The position numbers and the translations under genes were made by a program. DNA of 20,225 bases from assembly GCA_035527715.1 (NCBI GenBank), contig DATKZY010000081.1, positions 1 through 20,225 on the forward strand. Direction: 5' to 3'. This stretch comes from DSUN01 sp035527715 (GTDB lineage: Bacteria > Planctomycetota > PUPC01 > DSUN01). The notes below the pieces were generated by a model. That model was not told the origin of the DNA, did not search any database, and was given only the letters and a program-made list of their open reading frames with translations. Of this stretch, positions 1 through 7,918 are shown piece after piece (the stretch's first letter is position 1; each line of letters starts with the position of its first letter).

Positions 1-243
1 TTTGGCCCGCGCCGCGGCGCGATGGGGCCTTGGCGTGGCCATAATCCGCTGATAGTTCAGGATTTGCGGAATCGGGTTGGCATGCAGCGACCGTCGTCCG
101 TGACAGCCGTTGGGCGTGCCGTTCCGCCGGCACACCCTTTGGGCGAGCAACCCCTTGCGGGTCGTCGCCCACGACCTAAGTATATCACATCACACACCGA
201 AGTCAAGTGGAATTGAAAACTTTTTTTTGCGCGGGACAGGGAG
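1..243. other. Intergenic region with small hairpins, no gene seen
   Basis: No convincing coding sequence lies here; short reading frames that cross it have no ribosome binding site or recognisable protein. It contains a 6-bp stem (116-121 with 128-133), a second stem (141-146 with 165-170), and a run of eight T at 221-228. The T-run has no hairpin directly before it on the plus strand, so I do not call a terminator. The hairpins could be part of a dispersed repeat, but no second copy is visible in this window. Confidence 0.4.
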
Positions 244-299
244 ATGGGACCGATGGGACGGAGGGCGATAACGGGTCCCATCCGTCCCATGGGTCCCAT
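244..299. repeat. Inverted repeat of 9-bp tandem units 3' of a minus-strand gene
   Basis: The arms at 244-262 and 281-299 are reverse complements at 18 of 19 positions, with an 18-nt loop. Each arm is made of 9-bp units of the form ATGGGACNG, and a degenerate further unit follows at 300-308. The element starts 12 bp beyond the stop of the minus-strand gene at 311-1495. It could act as a 3' stabilising or terminating stem for that transcript. It lacks the U-run of a classical intrinsic terminator on that strand. Confidence 0.7.
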
Positions 300-310
300 A
301 GGTCCTATGC

Positions 311-1495
311 TCACTTGATGGGGACGAGCGAGTGGGCGGGCTTGTCGAGCGGGCGGGTGAAGGGGCGGGGGTCGGGGCCGAGCCAGGCGAGGATGACCCA
401 GCCGGCGAGGTCGTTGCGGGTCGAGGCGTCGGGGGCGGCGAGGGCTCGGACGCCGCCCTTGGGCGCGACGGCGTAGTCGCGCAGCCAGCGGCGGGTCTTC
501 CGCATCTCGTCGCTGTAGGCGGCGACGCGCGAGGCGCCGAGGCAGAAGGCGGCCGCGGGCAGCACGGGCGCGGGGTCGCTGCGGCGCCGGCGGAACGAGC
601 CGTCGGGGGCCAGGCGGGCGTCGAGCCACTTCATGGCCTGCTCGGTCTCCTTGGTGAGGCCGAGGACCCAGGTGAGGTAGCCCTGGACGACGTGGGTCTC
701 GACGTCCTCGGCGGGGGGGATGAGGCTGCCGGCCTCGTCGAGTGCGATGCCGAAGGCGCGGTGGCGCTTGTCGAAGAGGCGGTCGCCGATCTCGCGTTCG
801 AGGCGTTCGGCGGCGATGCGGTAGCGCGCGTGGCCGACGAGCCAGGAGCCGGCCCAGAGGCCGAGCAACAGGTCGGCCTGGTCGGTCGCGTACTGCTTGC
901 GGCACAGCTCCCAGGCGTCGGTGCCCTTCTCCTTGGGCTGGTACCAGCCGCGGTAGAAGAGGTGGTTGCGGCCGCGGTTCTTCTCGAGCACGAAGTCGAG
1001 GGCGGCCTGGACGTGGGGGCGGCAGGCGTTGGAGACCGTCTCGTCGGCGGTGAAGTGGACGTAGAGTGCGACGTGGTAGGCGAAGAGTCCGGCGGCGGAG
1101 GTGAGGCCCCGGGCGTCGTGGGCGATGCCGTCGGGCGACGAGGGCAGGGGCACGTGGGGCGGCTTGCCGGCGTAGGCGTAGCGCCACGTGCCGTCCCACT
1201 GGGTGCCGCGCTCCATCGAGACGGCGAGCCACTTGATGCCCTCGCGCCAGGCGTTGCGGTAGGGCAGGCGCGAGAGGGTGCGCCAGGCATAGGCGGCGGC
1301 GAGGAGGGAGCGGCCCATGGCGCCGGCCTCGTTGGCCCGCAGGCCCTCGGGCGCGTCGGGGATGCAGCCTCGCTGGTTCTGCTGGGCCAGCACGAAGTCG
1401 GCCACCTCGCGCACGTGGGGGTTCCAGGAGAGCTGTGCGTGCGCCGAGGCGGCGAGGAGGGCTAGGGCCGCGGTGAGTGCGGGCCGACGGAGCAT
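311..1495 (-). CDS. Secreted protein, probable alpha/alpha-toroid fold, function unknown
   Basis: A 394-residue protein with a clear Sec signal peptide: MLRR, a hydrophobic run, and a cleavage site after AHA near residue 20. I chose the ATG at 1493-1495 because the signal peptide starts there and a GAGGAG sits 7-8 nt upstream; the reading frame extends further upstream but reads through the end of the preceding gene. The mature part is helix-rich. It has repeated pairs of segments such as VREVADFVLAQQ, AALDFVLEKN and ATDQADLLLGLWAGSWL, which suggests a six- or seven-hairpin alpha/alpha toroid as in some glycosidases, lyases and epimerases. No catalytic motif is recognised, so the fold is inference only. 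It lies 11 bp downstream of the CAP gene and is almost certainly cotranscribed with it. An inverted repeat follows its stop codon. Confidence 0.75.
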   Translation of the reverse strand: MLRRPALTAALALLAASAHAQLSWNPHVREVADFVLAQQNQRGCIPDAPEGLRANEAGAMGRSLLAAAYAWRTLSRLPYRNAWREGIKWLAVSMERGTQWDGTWRYAYAGKPPHVPLPSSPDGIAHDARGLTSAAGLFAYHVALYVHFTADETVSNACRPHVQAALDFVLEKNRGRNHLFYRGWYQPKEKGTDAWELCRKQYATDQADLLLGLWAGSWLVGHARYRIAAERLEREIGDRLFDKRHRAFGIALDEAGSLIPPAEDVETHVVQGYLTWVLGLTKETEQAMKWLDARLAPDGSFRRRRSDPAPVLPAAAFCLGASRVAAYSDEMRKTRRWLRDYAVAPKGGVRALAAPDASTRNDLAGWVILAWLGPDPRPFTRPLDKPAHSLVPIK

Positions 1496-1506
1496 GGCGG
1501 TGCTCC

Positions 1507-2625
1507 TCACTTCTTCTTCGGCGCCTCCTTGGCGGGAGGGGCCTTGGGCAGCGCGCGGGGCGGATTGTCGAGGTCGAGGTTGGGCCGGCCGCCGAAGTCC
1601 TCGGTCCACGGGCCGCCTTGGCCGACTCCGATCTCGTTGTGCGCCCCGAGCATGTTGCGGTGGTGGCCGGAGCTGTTGTACCACATGCGGAAGGCCATTT
1701 CGGCCCCGCCACCGCCGGCGCAGTTCTCGCCGCGATAGTGGCGGTAGCCCTCGAGGGCGCAGCGCTCGCCGGGCGAGCCGCGGCCGGGGGTGGGGGAGCT
1801 GTGGCCGAAGTAGCCGAGGCGCTGCATCTCCTGGCTGTGCTTGCGGGCGGCCTGGGTGAGCGGCTCGCTGACGGCCAGGGGCTTGAGGCCGAGCTGCATG
1901 CGATACTCGTTCGTGAGGTCCACCAGCTTCCGTTCGCCGTCGGTGGCGGTCGTGCGGATGTGGCGGTTGTAGCGGAGCACGCGCTCGCTGTAGGCCACGA
2001 ACGCCGCTTCCTCCTGGAGACTCTTCAGGAGCTCGGGGTCGCAGCCGAGCAGCTTCTCGAGCGGGGGATTCAGCCCAATGTCCTTCACCTCGAGCTTCTC
2101 GAGCCGGGCATCAATCTCCTTGATGCGGTCGTAGGCGCGCAGCACGCGGTCGAGGCGGCGGACGACGGGGTCGAAGGCCCGGCGGTAGGACGGGTGGGCC
2201 GCCTTCACGGCGTCCACCGCCTTGTCCACGACGGGCTGGCCGACGCGGCCGTGGTCGGCGTCGGGGTAGATGTTCTTGTCGAAGATGACGCGGAGGGCTT
2301 CCTTGCGGGCCTCGGAGAGGGTCTTGTGGGCGGCGAGGAGCTTCTTCTGCGTGGCGTCGGTGAGGCCCGCGTCGCGGCAGGCGGCGACGGCGGCGGAGCG
2401 GATGGCGAGCAGGTCGTCGGTCAGGCGCTTGCGGCCGTCGGCGCCTTCGGCGAGATAGGCATCGTAGGCCTTCTCGCGGTCCGCCTTGTCCTTGCTCCAG
2501 AGCCTGGCCCGCAGGGCCTCGATGCGCGCAACCGCGGGGTCGGCCTTCTCCGCCGCCTTCTCCGCCGCGAGGGCCGCCGCCGCGCCCAGCAGCGCCGCGG
2601 CCCAGACCAGCCACGCCTTCCTCAC
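1507..2625 (-). CDS. Secreted CAP (SCP/PR-1) domain protein
   Basis: A 372-residue exported protein. Residues 1-21 are a Sec signal peptide. Residues 22-230 are charged, alanine-rich and mostly helical, with no family recognised. Residues 232-348 form a CAP superfamily domain: LVDLTNEYR opens the domain, His275 lies in GYFGHSS, Glu300 in RGENC, and His321/His322 in SSGHHRNML, followed by NEIGVG. These match the His/Glu cavity residues conserved in the family. The tail is proline- and lysine-rich and ends in KKK. The start is GTG (2623-2625) with GAGGAG upstream; no in-frame ATG fits better. It is the first gene of a two-gene operon with the toroid-like protein and is divergent from the GH2 gene. 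Bacterial CAP proteins are secreted and their substrates are mostly unknown, so no reaction is assigned. Confidence 0.88.
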   Translation of the reverse strand: MRKAWLVWAAALLGAAAALAAEKAAEKADPAVARIEALRARLWSKDKADREKAYDAYLAEGADGRKRLTDDLLAIRSAAVAACRDAGLTDATQKKLLAAHKTLSEARKEALRVIFDKNIYPDADHGRVGQPVVDKAVDAVKAAHPSYRRAFDPVVRRLDRVLRAYDRIKEIDARLEKLEVKDIGLNPPLEKLLGCDPELLKSLQEEAAFVAYSERVLRYNRHIRTTATDGERKLVDLTNEYRMQLGLKPLAVSEPLTQAARKHSQEMQRLGYFGHSSPTPGRGSPGERCALEGYRHYRGENCAGGGGAEMAFRMWYNSSGHHRNMLGAHNEIGVGQGGPWTEDFGGRPNLDLDNPPRALPKAPPAKEAPKKK

Positions 2626-2656
2626 GCACCCGGCTCCTCATCCCCTCCCCGCACTT

Positions 2657-2685
2657 AGGATAGCAGAGGCTGGCGCGGGAAACAA
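2657..2685 (-). promoter_or_regulatory. Possible promoter for the CAP gene operon
   Basis: On the minus strand, TTGTTT (complement of 2680-2685) and TATCCT (complement of 2657-2662) are separated by exactly 17 nt. The predicted transcription start is about 25 nt upstream of the GTG start at 2625. The -35 match is weak (3 of 6) and the -10 match moderate (4 of 6). The position in the 126-bp divergent intergenic region is right. Confidence 0.3.
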
Positions 2686-2751
2686 GGGGCGCCGCCCACG
2701 CTTGCCTTCCCGCCGCGCTTGCGCTAAGCTGCCGCCCGAAGGAGTCACGCG

Positions 2752-5700
2752 ATGATTCGTCGTTCCTTCGCCCTGCTGGGGCTGTTGAGTGCGGCTACGC
2801 TCGCCGCCGCGCCACGCCAGGAACTGAGCCTCAACGGCGGATGGGACTGTTCCGTGGGGCCGGGGAAAGCGAGCAAGGTCGCCATCCCCGGCTATCTGAG
2901 CGGTGTGGACGACCAGGTGGCCATGCTGTCGCGCGAGTTCGTTGTGCCCGAGGCGATGAAGGGCCAGCGGCTCAAGCTCCGCTTCGGCGGCGTGAAGTAC
3001 AGCAGCACCATCCTTGTCAACGGCAAACAGGTCGGCGCCCACTTCGGCGGATACGAGCCGTTCGAGGCCGACGTCACCGATGCCATCCGCTTCGGCGCGC
3101 CCAACCAGCTCGTCGTCCGCTGCCAGACATGGGCGGGGGTGATGACCGATGGGCCGAAGCAGTTCAGCAAGGCCGGCGGCTGGGACCAGGTGCGCAACGC
3201 GCCCCGCGACCGCGTGCTCGCGCCCGTGGGCGGACTCTACGGCCTCTACGGCATCTGGGACGACGTGACGCTCGTCTCGCATCCCGCCGTCTACATCCAG
3301 GCACTGTTCATCAAGCCCTCGGTTCGCCGCGGCGAGTTGGTCGTTGACTACGTGCTCGCGAACGAATCGGCCGCCGACGCCGAGGTCGAGCTTTCCGCCG
3401 CCGTCGAGGGTGCGATCGTTCTGCCGAAGGCAACGGTGAAGATCCCCGCCGGCACGACCGCCACCGTCACCCTCAAATCCCCATGGCCCAAGCCCCACCT
3501 CTGGTCCCACGCCGACCCCTATCTCTATGTCCTGAATTCCGCACTCCGCACTCCGCCCCCCGCACTCGGCGATGCCCTTGCGTCGCGCTTCGGCTTCCGG
3601 GAGTTCTGGTGCCAAGGCCCCGACTTCTACCTCAACGGCTCGAAGATTCACCTGCTCGCCTCCAGCGGCTGGCCGCCCCACGGGCCGAAGACGCGGGAGG
3701 AGATCGCCGCCTTCTGGCGCGGACTCAAGGGCTGCGGCTGCGTGGCCTTCCGCACCCACACGCAGCCCTGGCCCGCCGCCTACTACGACGTGGCCGACGA
3801 GGTCGGCATCCTCGTCGTCGGCGAGGCCGCCGTGTGGAACGACGACGACATCTATCGCGTCAACGACCCCGCCTTCTGGGACAACTACGCCGCCCACCTC
3901 GCGGCGATGGTCGCCCGCGACAAGAACCACCCCTCCGTCGTCATGTGGAGCCTCGAGAACGAAATGACCGGCGGCCGCGTCAACGACAACACGCCCTTCC
4001 CCAAGGAACAGCTCATCCGCCTCGGCAAACTCGTCAAGCAGCTCGACCCCACGCGGCCCATCATGTATGAATCGGACGGCGACCCCGGCGGCGTGGCCGA
4101 CGTCATCGGCATTCACTATCCGCACGAGTATCCCGACTACACCTGCTGGCCGAACGAGGGCTACTGGCTCGACAAGCCCTGGCGCGGCCACGGTGGGGGC
4201 GGCTTCTTCTTCAACGGCGAGAAGGAGTTCCTCTGGAAGCGCGACAAGCCGCTCTACATCGGCGAGTTCCTCTGGATTCCCTCCCGCGGCCCCTCGTGGC
4301 ACACCGTCTTCTTCGGCGACGACGCCTACCTGGACTATCGCCGCTACCGCAACCTGGCGAAGGCCGAATCGTGGAAGATGCAGATACTCGCCTACCGCGT
4401 CCAAGGCGTCAGCGGCATCTGCCCCTGGACCGTCACCGAGGGCGGCCCGCTCGACGACACGAACCCTCTCTGGCGCGCCCACAAGTGGGCCTACCAGCCC
4501 ATCGCGGCCTACTGCCTCGACTACGATACGCGCTTCTACGCCGGCGACAAAGTCACCCGCCGCGTCGAGGTCTTCAATGATACCCTGGGACCCGCGACGC
4601 TCGTCTTGAACTGGGTGGTGCGCGACGCGGCCACGAGCGCGCGAGAGAACGAGACGAGACAGGAATTGACCCTCGGACCCGCTGAACATCGCGAGCTGCC
4701 AATCACCCTCGCCATGCCCGGCAATGTGGACAGGCCGATGTCGCTCGAATGGATCCTCGATGTCGTACATGGGGGGAAGATTGTCCAGCATCAGGCCCTG
4801 TACTACCTGATCTCGCCGCGGCCCCGGCTACCCGAACTAAGCGTGCGTGTCGGGCTGCTCGATCCCCTTGGCGAGACTCGCAAGCTCTTCGATGCGTACG
4901 GCCTCCGCACGGAACCGGTGGCATCGCTCGCCAAGCCCCCCGCCGGAATCACCGTCCTGGTGATCGGAGCGGGCGCTCTCGGCGCCGGCAAGAAGGGACT
5001 GCTGGCCATCGGCCAGGTGGCGCCGGAACGCGAGGCCCTCGCTTCCTTCCTGGCTCGTGGCGGCCGAGTGCTCGTGCTCGAACAGGATGCGTATCCCGAG
5101 GGCCTGTTCGACCTCGGCATCACGCGCCAGCGTTCCACGATGGCGTATCCCCTGCGCCCGAATCATCCGGCGCTCCGCGGCCTGGTCCCGCAGGACTTGA
5201 CGTTCTGGCGCGGCGACCATTTCGTGACCCAGGGCGAGCCGTCCCGTCCCGCCAAGGGGGGCGCCATTCCCATCGTTGTCTCGGGCTCCGCCGCCGGCCT
5301 CGACCACGCGCCGCTGCTGGAGGTCCCGGTCGCGCGCGGCTGCCTGATTCTCTCCCAACTCCTGCTCGTGAGGAAGTTCGCCTCCGAGCCGGCCGCGGCC
5401 CAGATCCTCGGCAACCTGCTCCGCTATCTCGCCGACTACCGCCCCCGCGAGGGCAAGACGGCCGTCATCGGCGGCTCCGCGGAGTACCACGCCCATCTCC
5501 GCAGCCTCGGCCTGCGCTTCGACGCCCTCAAGGTCCCGCCCCGCGAGCCCTCGACGTATTCGCTCCTAATCTGTCGCGGCGGCACGACGGATGCCGTTCC
5601 GCCTCGCGAGTTCGTGGAACAGGGCGGCAACGTCCTCCTCCACCGGCTGTCCGCAGAGGCCCTTGACTCGGTTCGCCAGAGGCTGGGCATCGGCCTCATG

Positions 5701-6864
5701 CTTCAACCCTATTCGGGCCACATCGCGCGGCGGGAACCCGTTCCGCCGTGGTTTGGCGAGCTTCCTCTCCCGGAGGACATGCCGAAGCCCGACGACCCGC
5801 TCCTGGGGAGCCTGGCCCGCGAGGACCTCTACTGGCTCGGCGCGCACAAGGGCATCGCGTGGGCACAAACCCAGCGAGCCACGGGCATGGCCGACGGGGT
5901 CTTCACCAAGAGCCTCGATGGGCTGAAGCCCGTGACCCACGAGGTCGAGAACTGGGCACTCGAGGGCGGCATCGTCGAGCGGCGCGATGGCAAGGTGATC
6001 TTCGCCACCGTCGGCTCGGCCAGCGCCGAGATCGACTTTCCCAAGACCGGCTCCTACGTCTTCGGGCTGCTCGCCAGCGGCAGCCCGTGCCAGGGCGTCT
6101 TCCCCATCGCCACGGTTGCCGTGGGGGACAACCCGCTCGGCTCCGCCTCCGTGGACTCGCGCCAGCCTCGCCTCTGTACCGTGTTCGGCGAGGTCCAGAA
6201 GGGCCGGCACAAAGTCACCGTCGCCTTCATCAACGACGCGTCCGATCCCGCGAAGGGCGAGGACACGAACCTGATCGTGGACAAGCTCCTCGTTGCCCTC
6301 GACGAACGCGACAGAGACGTGAGTTTCTTGACCGGTCCGCCTGCCGTCGCGGTTATCCGGCGCGGCAAGGGTGTCGTGGTTCTCGACCAGGTCAGGTGGG
6401 ATACCGAGGAGCCCAACGCGCGGAAGGCGGCGCGATACGCCTGCTCGCTGCTGACGGCGCTCGGGGGCGACTTCGAGTCGCGGCCAAGCTGGGCCATTGA
6501 GGCCGAAACGATGACGCCGCAGCCGACGATGCCGCACTTCGGCGTCCACGGCTCCTACGTGACGATGGCGTGCAGCGGCTGGATCAAGACGCCCATCGAG
6601 GTCGCCGTCGCGGGACGCTACACGATGGAGGTCGTGGCCGGCGGCTCGGCCGCGCAGGGCGTCTATCCCCACATCGAGATCAGCGTTGACGGCACGAAGG
6701 CGGGCGAGGTGCAGCTCACGAGCGGCGGCCTGCGGCCCTATCTCGTCGCGATTGAATTGCCCGAGGGCAAGCACGAGCTGTCGCTCCGCTTCACCAACGA
6801 CCTGAATGTGGGTGGGGAGGATCGGAACCTGACCTTGGACAAGGTGGTGTTTTACAGAGAGTAG
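2752..6864 (+). CDS. Secreted multi-domain GH2-family glycoside hydrolase
   Basis: A 1370-residue exported protein, long for GH2. It has a Sec signal peptide (about 1-20), a jelly-roll sugar-binding domain (about 25-180), an Ig-like domain (about 180-285) and a TIM barrel (about 290-600). Glu404 in WSLENEM is the expected acid/base and Glu505 in YIGEFLW the expected nucleophile. After an Ig-like segment come two regions resembling glutamine-amidotransferase-like folds (about 695-890 and 900-1010), of a kind often appended to glycosidases. Two related beta-sandwich modules end the protein (about 1100-1184 and 1288-1369). The ATG has AAGGAG 7 nt upstream. Substrate specificity (beta-galactoside, beta-glucuronide, beta-mannoside or other) cannot be read from the sequence. 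The gene heads an operon with transketolase subunits and an MDR dehydrogenase, suggesting release of a sugar that those enzymes metabolise. Residues about 263-272 come from a 7-bp repeat. Confidence 0.93.
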   Translation: MIRRSFALLGLLSAATLAAAPRQELSLNGGWDCSVGPGKASKVAIPGYLSGVDDQVAMLSREFVVPEAMKGQRLKLRFGGVKYSSTILVNGKQVGAHFGGYEPFEADVTDAIRFGAPNQLVVRCQTWAGVMTDGPKQFSKAGGWDQVRNAPRDRVLAPVGGLYGLYGIWDDVTLVSHPAVYIQALFIKPSVRRGELVVDYVLANESAADAEVELSAAVEGAIVLPKATVKIPAGTTATVTLKSPWPKPHLWSHADPYLYVLNSALRTPPPALGDALASRFGFREFWCQGPDFYLNGSKIHLLASSGWPPHGPKTREEIAAFWRGLKGCGCVAFRTHTQPWPAAYYDVADEVGILVVGEAAVWNDDDIYRVNDPAFWDNYAAHLAAMVARDKNHPSVVMWSLENEMTGGRVNDNTPFPKEQLIRLGKLVKQLDPTRPIMYESDGDPGGVADVIGIHYPHEYPDYTCWPNEGYWLDKPWRGHGGGGFFFNGEKEFLWKRDKPLYIGEFLWIPSRGPSWHTVFFGDDAYLDYRRYRNLAKAESWKMQILAYRVQGVSGICPWTVTEGGPLDDTNPLWRAHKWAYQPIAAYCLDYDTRFYAGDKVTRRVEVFNDTLGPATLVLNWVVRDAATSARENETRQELTLGPAEHRELPITLAMPGNVDRPMSLEWILDVVHGGKIVQHQALYYLISPRPRLPELSVRVGLLDPLGETRKLFDAYGLRTEPVASLAKPPAGITVLVIGAGALGAGKKGLLAIGQVAPEREALASFLARGGRVLVLEQDAYPEGLFDLGITRQRSTMAYPLRPNHPALRGLVPQDLTFWRGDHFVTQGEPSRPAKGGAIPIVVSGSAAGLDHAPLLEVPVARGCLILSQLLLVRKFASEPAAAQILGNLLRYLADYRPREGKTAVIGGSAEYHAHLRSLGLRFDALKVPPREPSTYSLLICRGGTTDAVPPREFVEQGGNVLLHRLSAEALDSVRQRLGIGLMLQPYSGHIARREPVPPWFGELPLPEDMPKPDDPLLGSLAREDLYWLGAHKGIAWAQTQRATGMADGVFTKSLDGLKPVTHEVENWALEGGIVERRDGKVIFATVGSASAEIDFPKTGSYVFGLLASGSPCQGVFPIATVAVGDNPLGSASVDSRQPRLCTVFGEVQKGRHKVTVAFINDASDPAKGEDTNLIVDKLLVALDERDRDVSFLTGPPAVAVIRRGKGVVVLDQVRWDTEEPNARKAARYACSLLTALGGDFESRPSWAIEAETMTPQPTMPHFGVHGSYVTMACSGWIKTPIEVAVAGRYTMEVVAGGSAAQGVYPHIEISVDGTKAGEVQLTSGGLRPYLVAIELPEGKHELSLRFTNDLNVGGEDRNLTLDKVVFYRE
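3538..3565. repeat. In-frame heptanucleotide tandem repeat inside the GH2 gene
   Basis: There are four consecutive 7-bp units of the form TCCGCAC: two exact copies, then TCCGCCC and CCCGCAC. They encode SALRTPPPA, in a turn of the Ig-like domain just before the conserved ASRFGFREF strand. Flanking sequence looks normal for GH2, so the repeat appears to have entered a loop without breaking the frame. Confidence 0.7.
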
Positions 6865-6871
6865 GCGGCAC

Positions 6872-7705
6872 ATGACCACTCACGACCAGTATCTGGCGCT
6901 GGAGCGCCGAGCGAGGGAGATTCGCTTGATGCTCCTCCGCATGATGGGCTCGGGCAAGGCGCACCACTTCGGCGGGTCGCTGTCGTGCGTCGAGATTCTC
7001 ACCGCCCTCTACTTCTATAAGATGCACTACGCCGCCGGCGAGCCGGGCCACGACGACCGCGACCGGCTGGTGATGAGCAAGGGCCACGCCGTGCCCACGC
7101 AATACGCCTGCCTCGCGGCGCTCGGCGTGCTGTCGCCCGATGAGATTCCGTCGCTCAAGGTCCTCGGATCGCGGCTCCAGGGCCACCCCGACGTGCGGAA
7201 GACGCCCGGCCTCGAAGCCCCCACAGGGTCGCTCGGGCAGGGGCTGTCGTTCGCCAACGGACTCGCCCTCGCGGCCCGGCTCGACAAGGCGGCGCACCGC
7301 GTCTACGTGCTCCTCGGCGACGGCGAGCTGGACGAGGGCCAGGTGTGGGAGGCGGCCATGACCTCCGCCCACTACCACCTCGACAATCTCACGGCCATCG
7401 TGGACCGCAACGGCCTTCAGGCCCAGGGCGCGACCGAGGCGATGAAACGCCTCGACTCCATCCCCGCCAAGTGGGCGGCCTTCGGCTGGCACGCCCTCGA
7501 GTGCGACGGCCACGACCTGAAGGCCCTCTGCCAGGCCCTCGACGAGGCGGCCTCCACGCGCGGCCGGCCGAGCGTCGTCATCGCCCGGACGGTGAAGGGC
7601 AAGGGCGTGTCGTTCCTCGAGGGCCGCTACCAGTACCACAACGCCGCCCTCGCGCCTGACGAGGTGGCCCGCGCCCTGGCCGAACTGGAGGGAGAAGAAG
7701 ACTAA
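6872..7705 (+). CDS. Transketolase, N-terminal (TPP-binding) subunit
   Basis: A 277-residue cytoplasmic protein matching the N-terminal half of transketolase. Visible landmarks are SKGHA at 69-73, TGSLGQGL at 118-125, and the thiamine-diphosphate/metal motif beginning GDGELDEGQ at 149 and ending near DRNG at 178-181. This is the length expected of a separate subunit that pairs with a C-terminal subunit, which is encoded just downstream. It starts 7 bp after the GH2 stop, so the two genes are cotranscribed; the ribosome binding site is weak. Split transketolases serve either general pentose metabolism or dedicated sugar pathways. The glycosidase and dehydrogenase neighbours favour a dedicated pathway, but that is inference. 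Confidence 0.93.
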   Translation: MTTHDQYLALERRAREIRLMLLRMMGSGKAHHFGGSLSCVEILTALYFYKMHYAAGEPGHDDRDRLVMSKGHAVPTQYACLAALGVLSPDEIPSLKVLGSRLQGHPDVRKTPGLEAPTGSLGQGLSFANGLALAARLDKAAHRVYVLLGDGELDEGQVWEAAMTSAHYHLDNLTAIVDRNGLQAQGATEAMKRLDSIPAKWAAFGWHALECDGHDLKALCQALDEAASTRGRPSVVIARTVKGKGVSFLEGRYQYHNAALAPDEVARALAELEGEED

Positions 7706-7881
7706 CCACGGATTCCACGGATGAACACGGATAGGAGAGAAGACGAGTTGCCCACGAAACACGCGAATTACGCGAAAGCAGAGAGAACCAGAAGAGCCGA
7801 AGAAGGGTTCTTGGGTTGCCACCCAGGAGCTCTGCTTCCCGGCTTCCCATGTCTCATCCGTGTGATCCGTGTAATCCGTGG
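7706..7881. repeat. Inverted-repeat element between the two transketolase subunit genes
   Basis: The element starts immediately after the tktN-like stop codon. The left arm 7706-7731 and right arm 7857-7881 are near-perfect reverse complements with one gap. Each arm consists of about three 9-bp units based on CCACGGATN. A second short repeat of the form ACGCGAATT/ACGCGAAA lies at about 7754-7777, and a small TGGGT-TGCC-ACCCA stem lies near 7813-7826. It encodes nothing recognisable. It resembles dispersed intergenic repeats in planctomycete-type genomes (recalled, not searched). It separates two genes whose products should form one enzyme. Confidence 0.75.
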
Positions 7882-7918
7882 TGGCTCTCTCTTCCTGCTT
7901 CGATAGAGGAGAGCCCTG

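Noticed and set aside
214..228. Rho-independent terminator at the T-run
   Set aside because: No GC-rich hairpin precedes the T-run on the plus strand, and on the minus strand the run is A.
2702..2730. Promoter for the GH2 gene (TTGCCT-17-TAAGCT)
   Set aside because: The -10 matches only 3 of 6 positions, and the predicted transcript start would fall on the ribosome binding site at 2739-2744.
2638..4791. Minus-strand frame of about 700 codons opposite the 5' half of the GH2 gene
   Set aside because: It is antisense to an unambiguous GH2 protein, with no recognisable protein or start signals.
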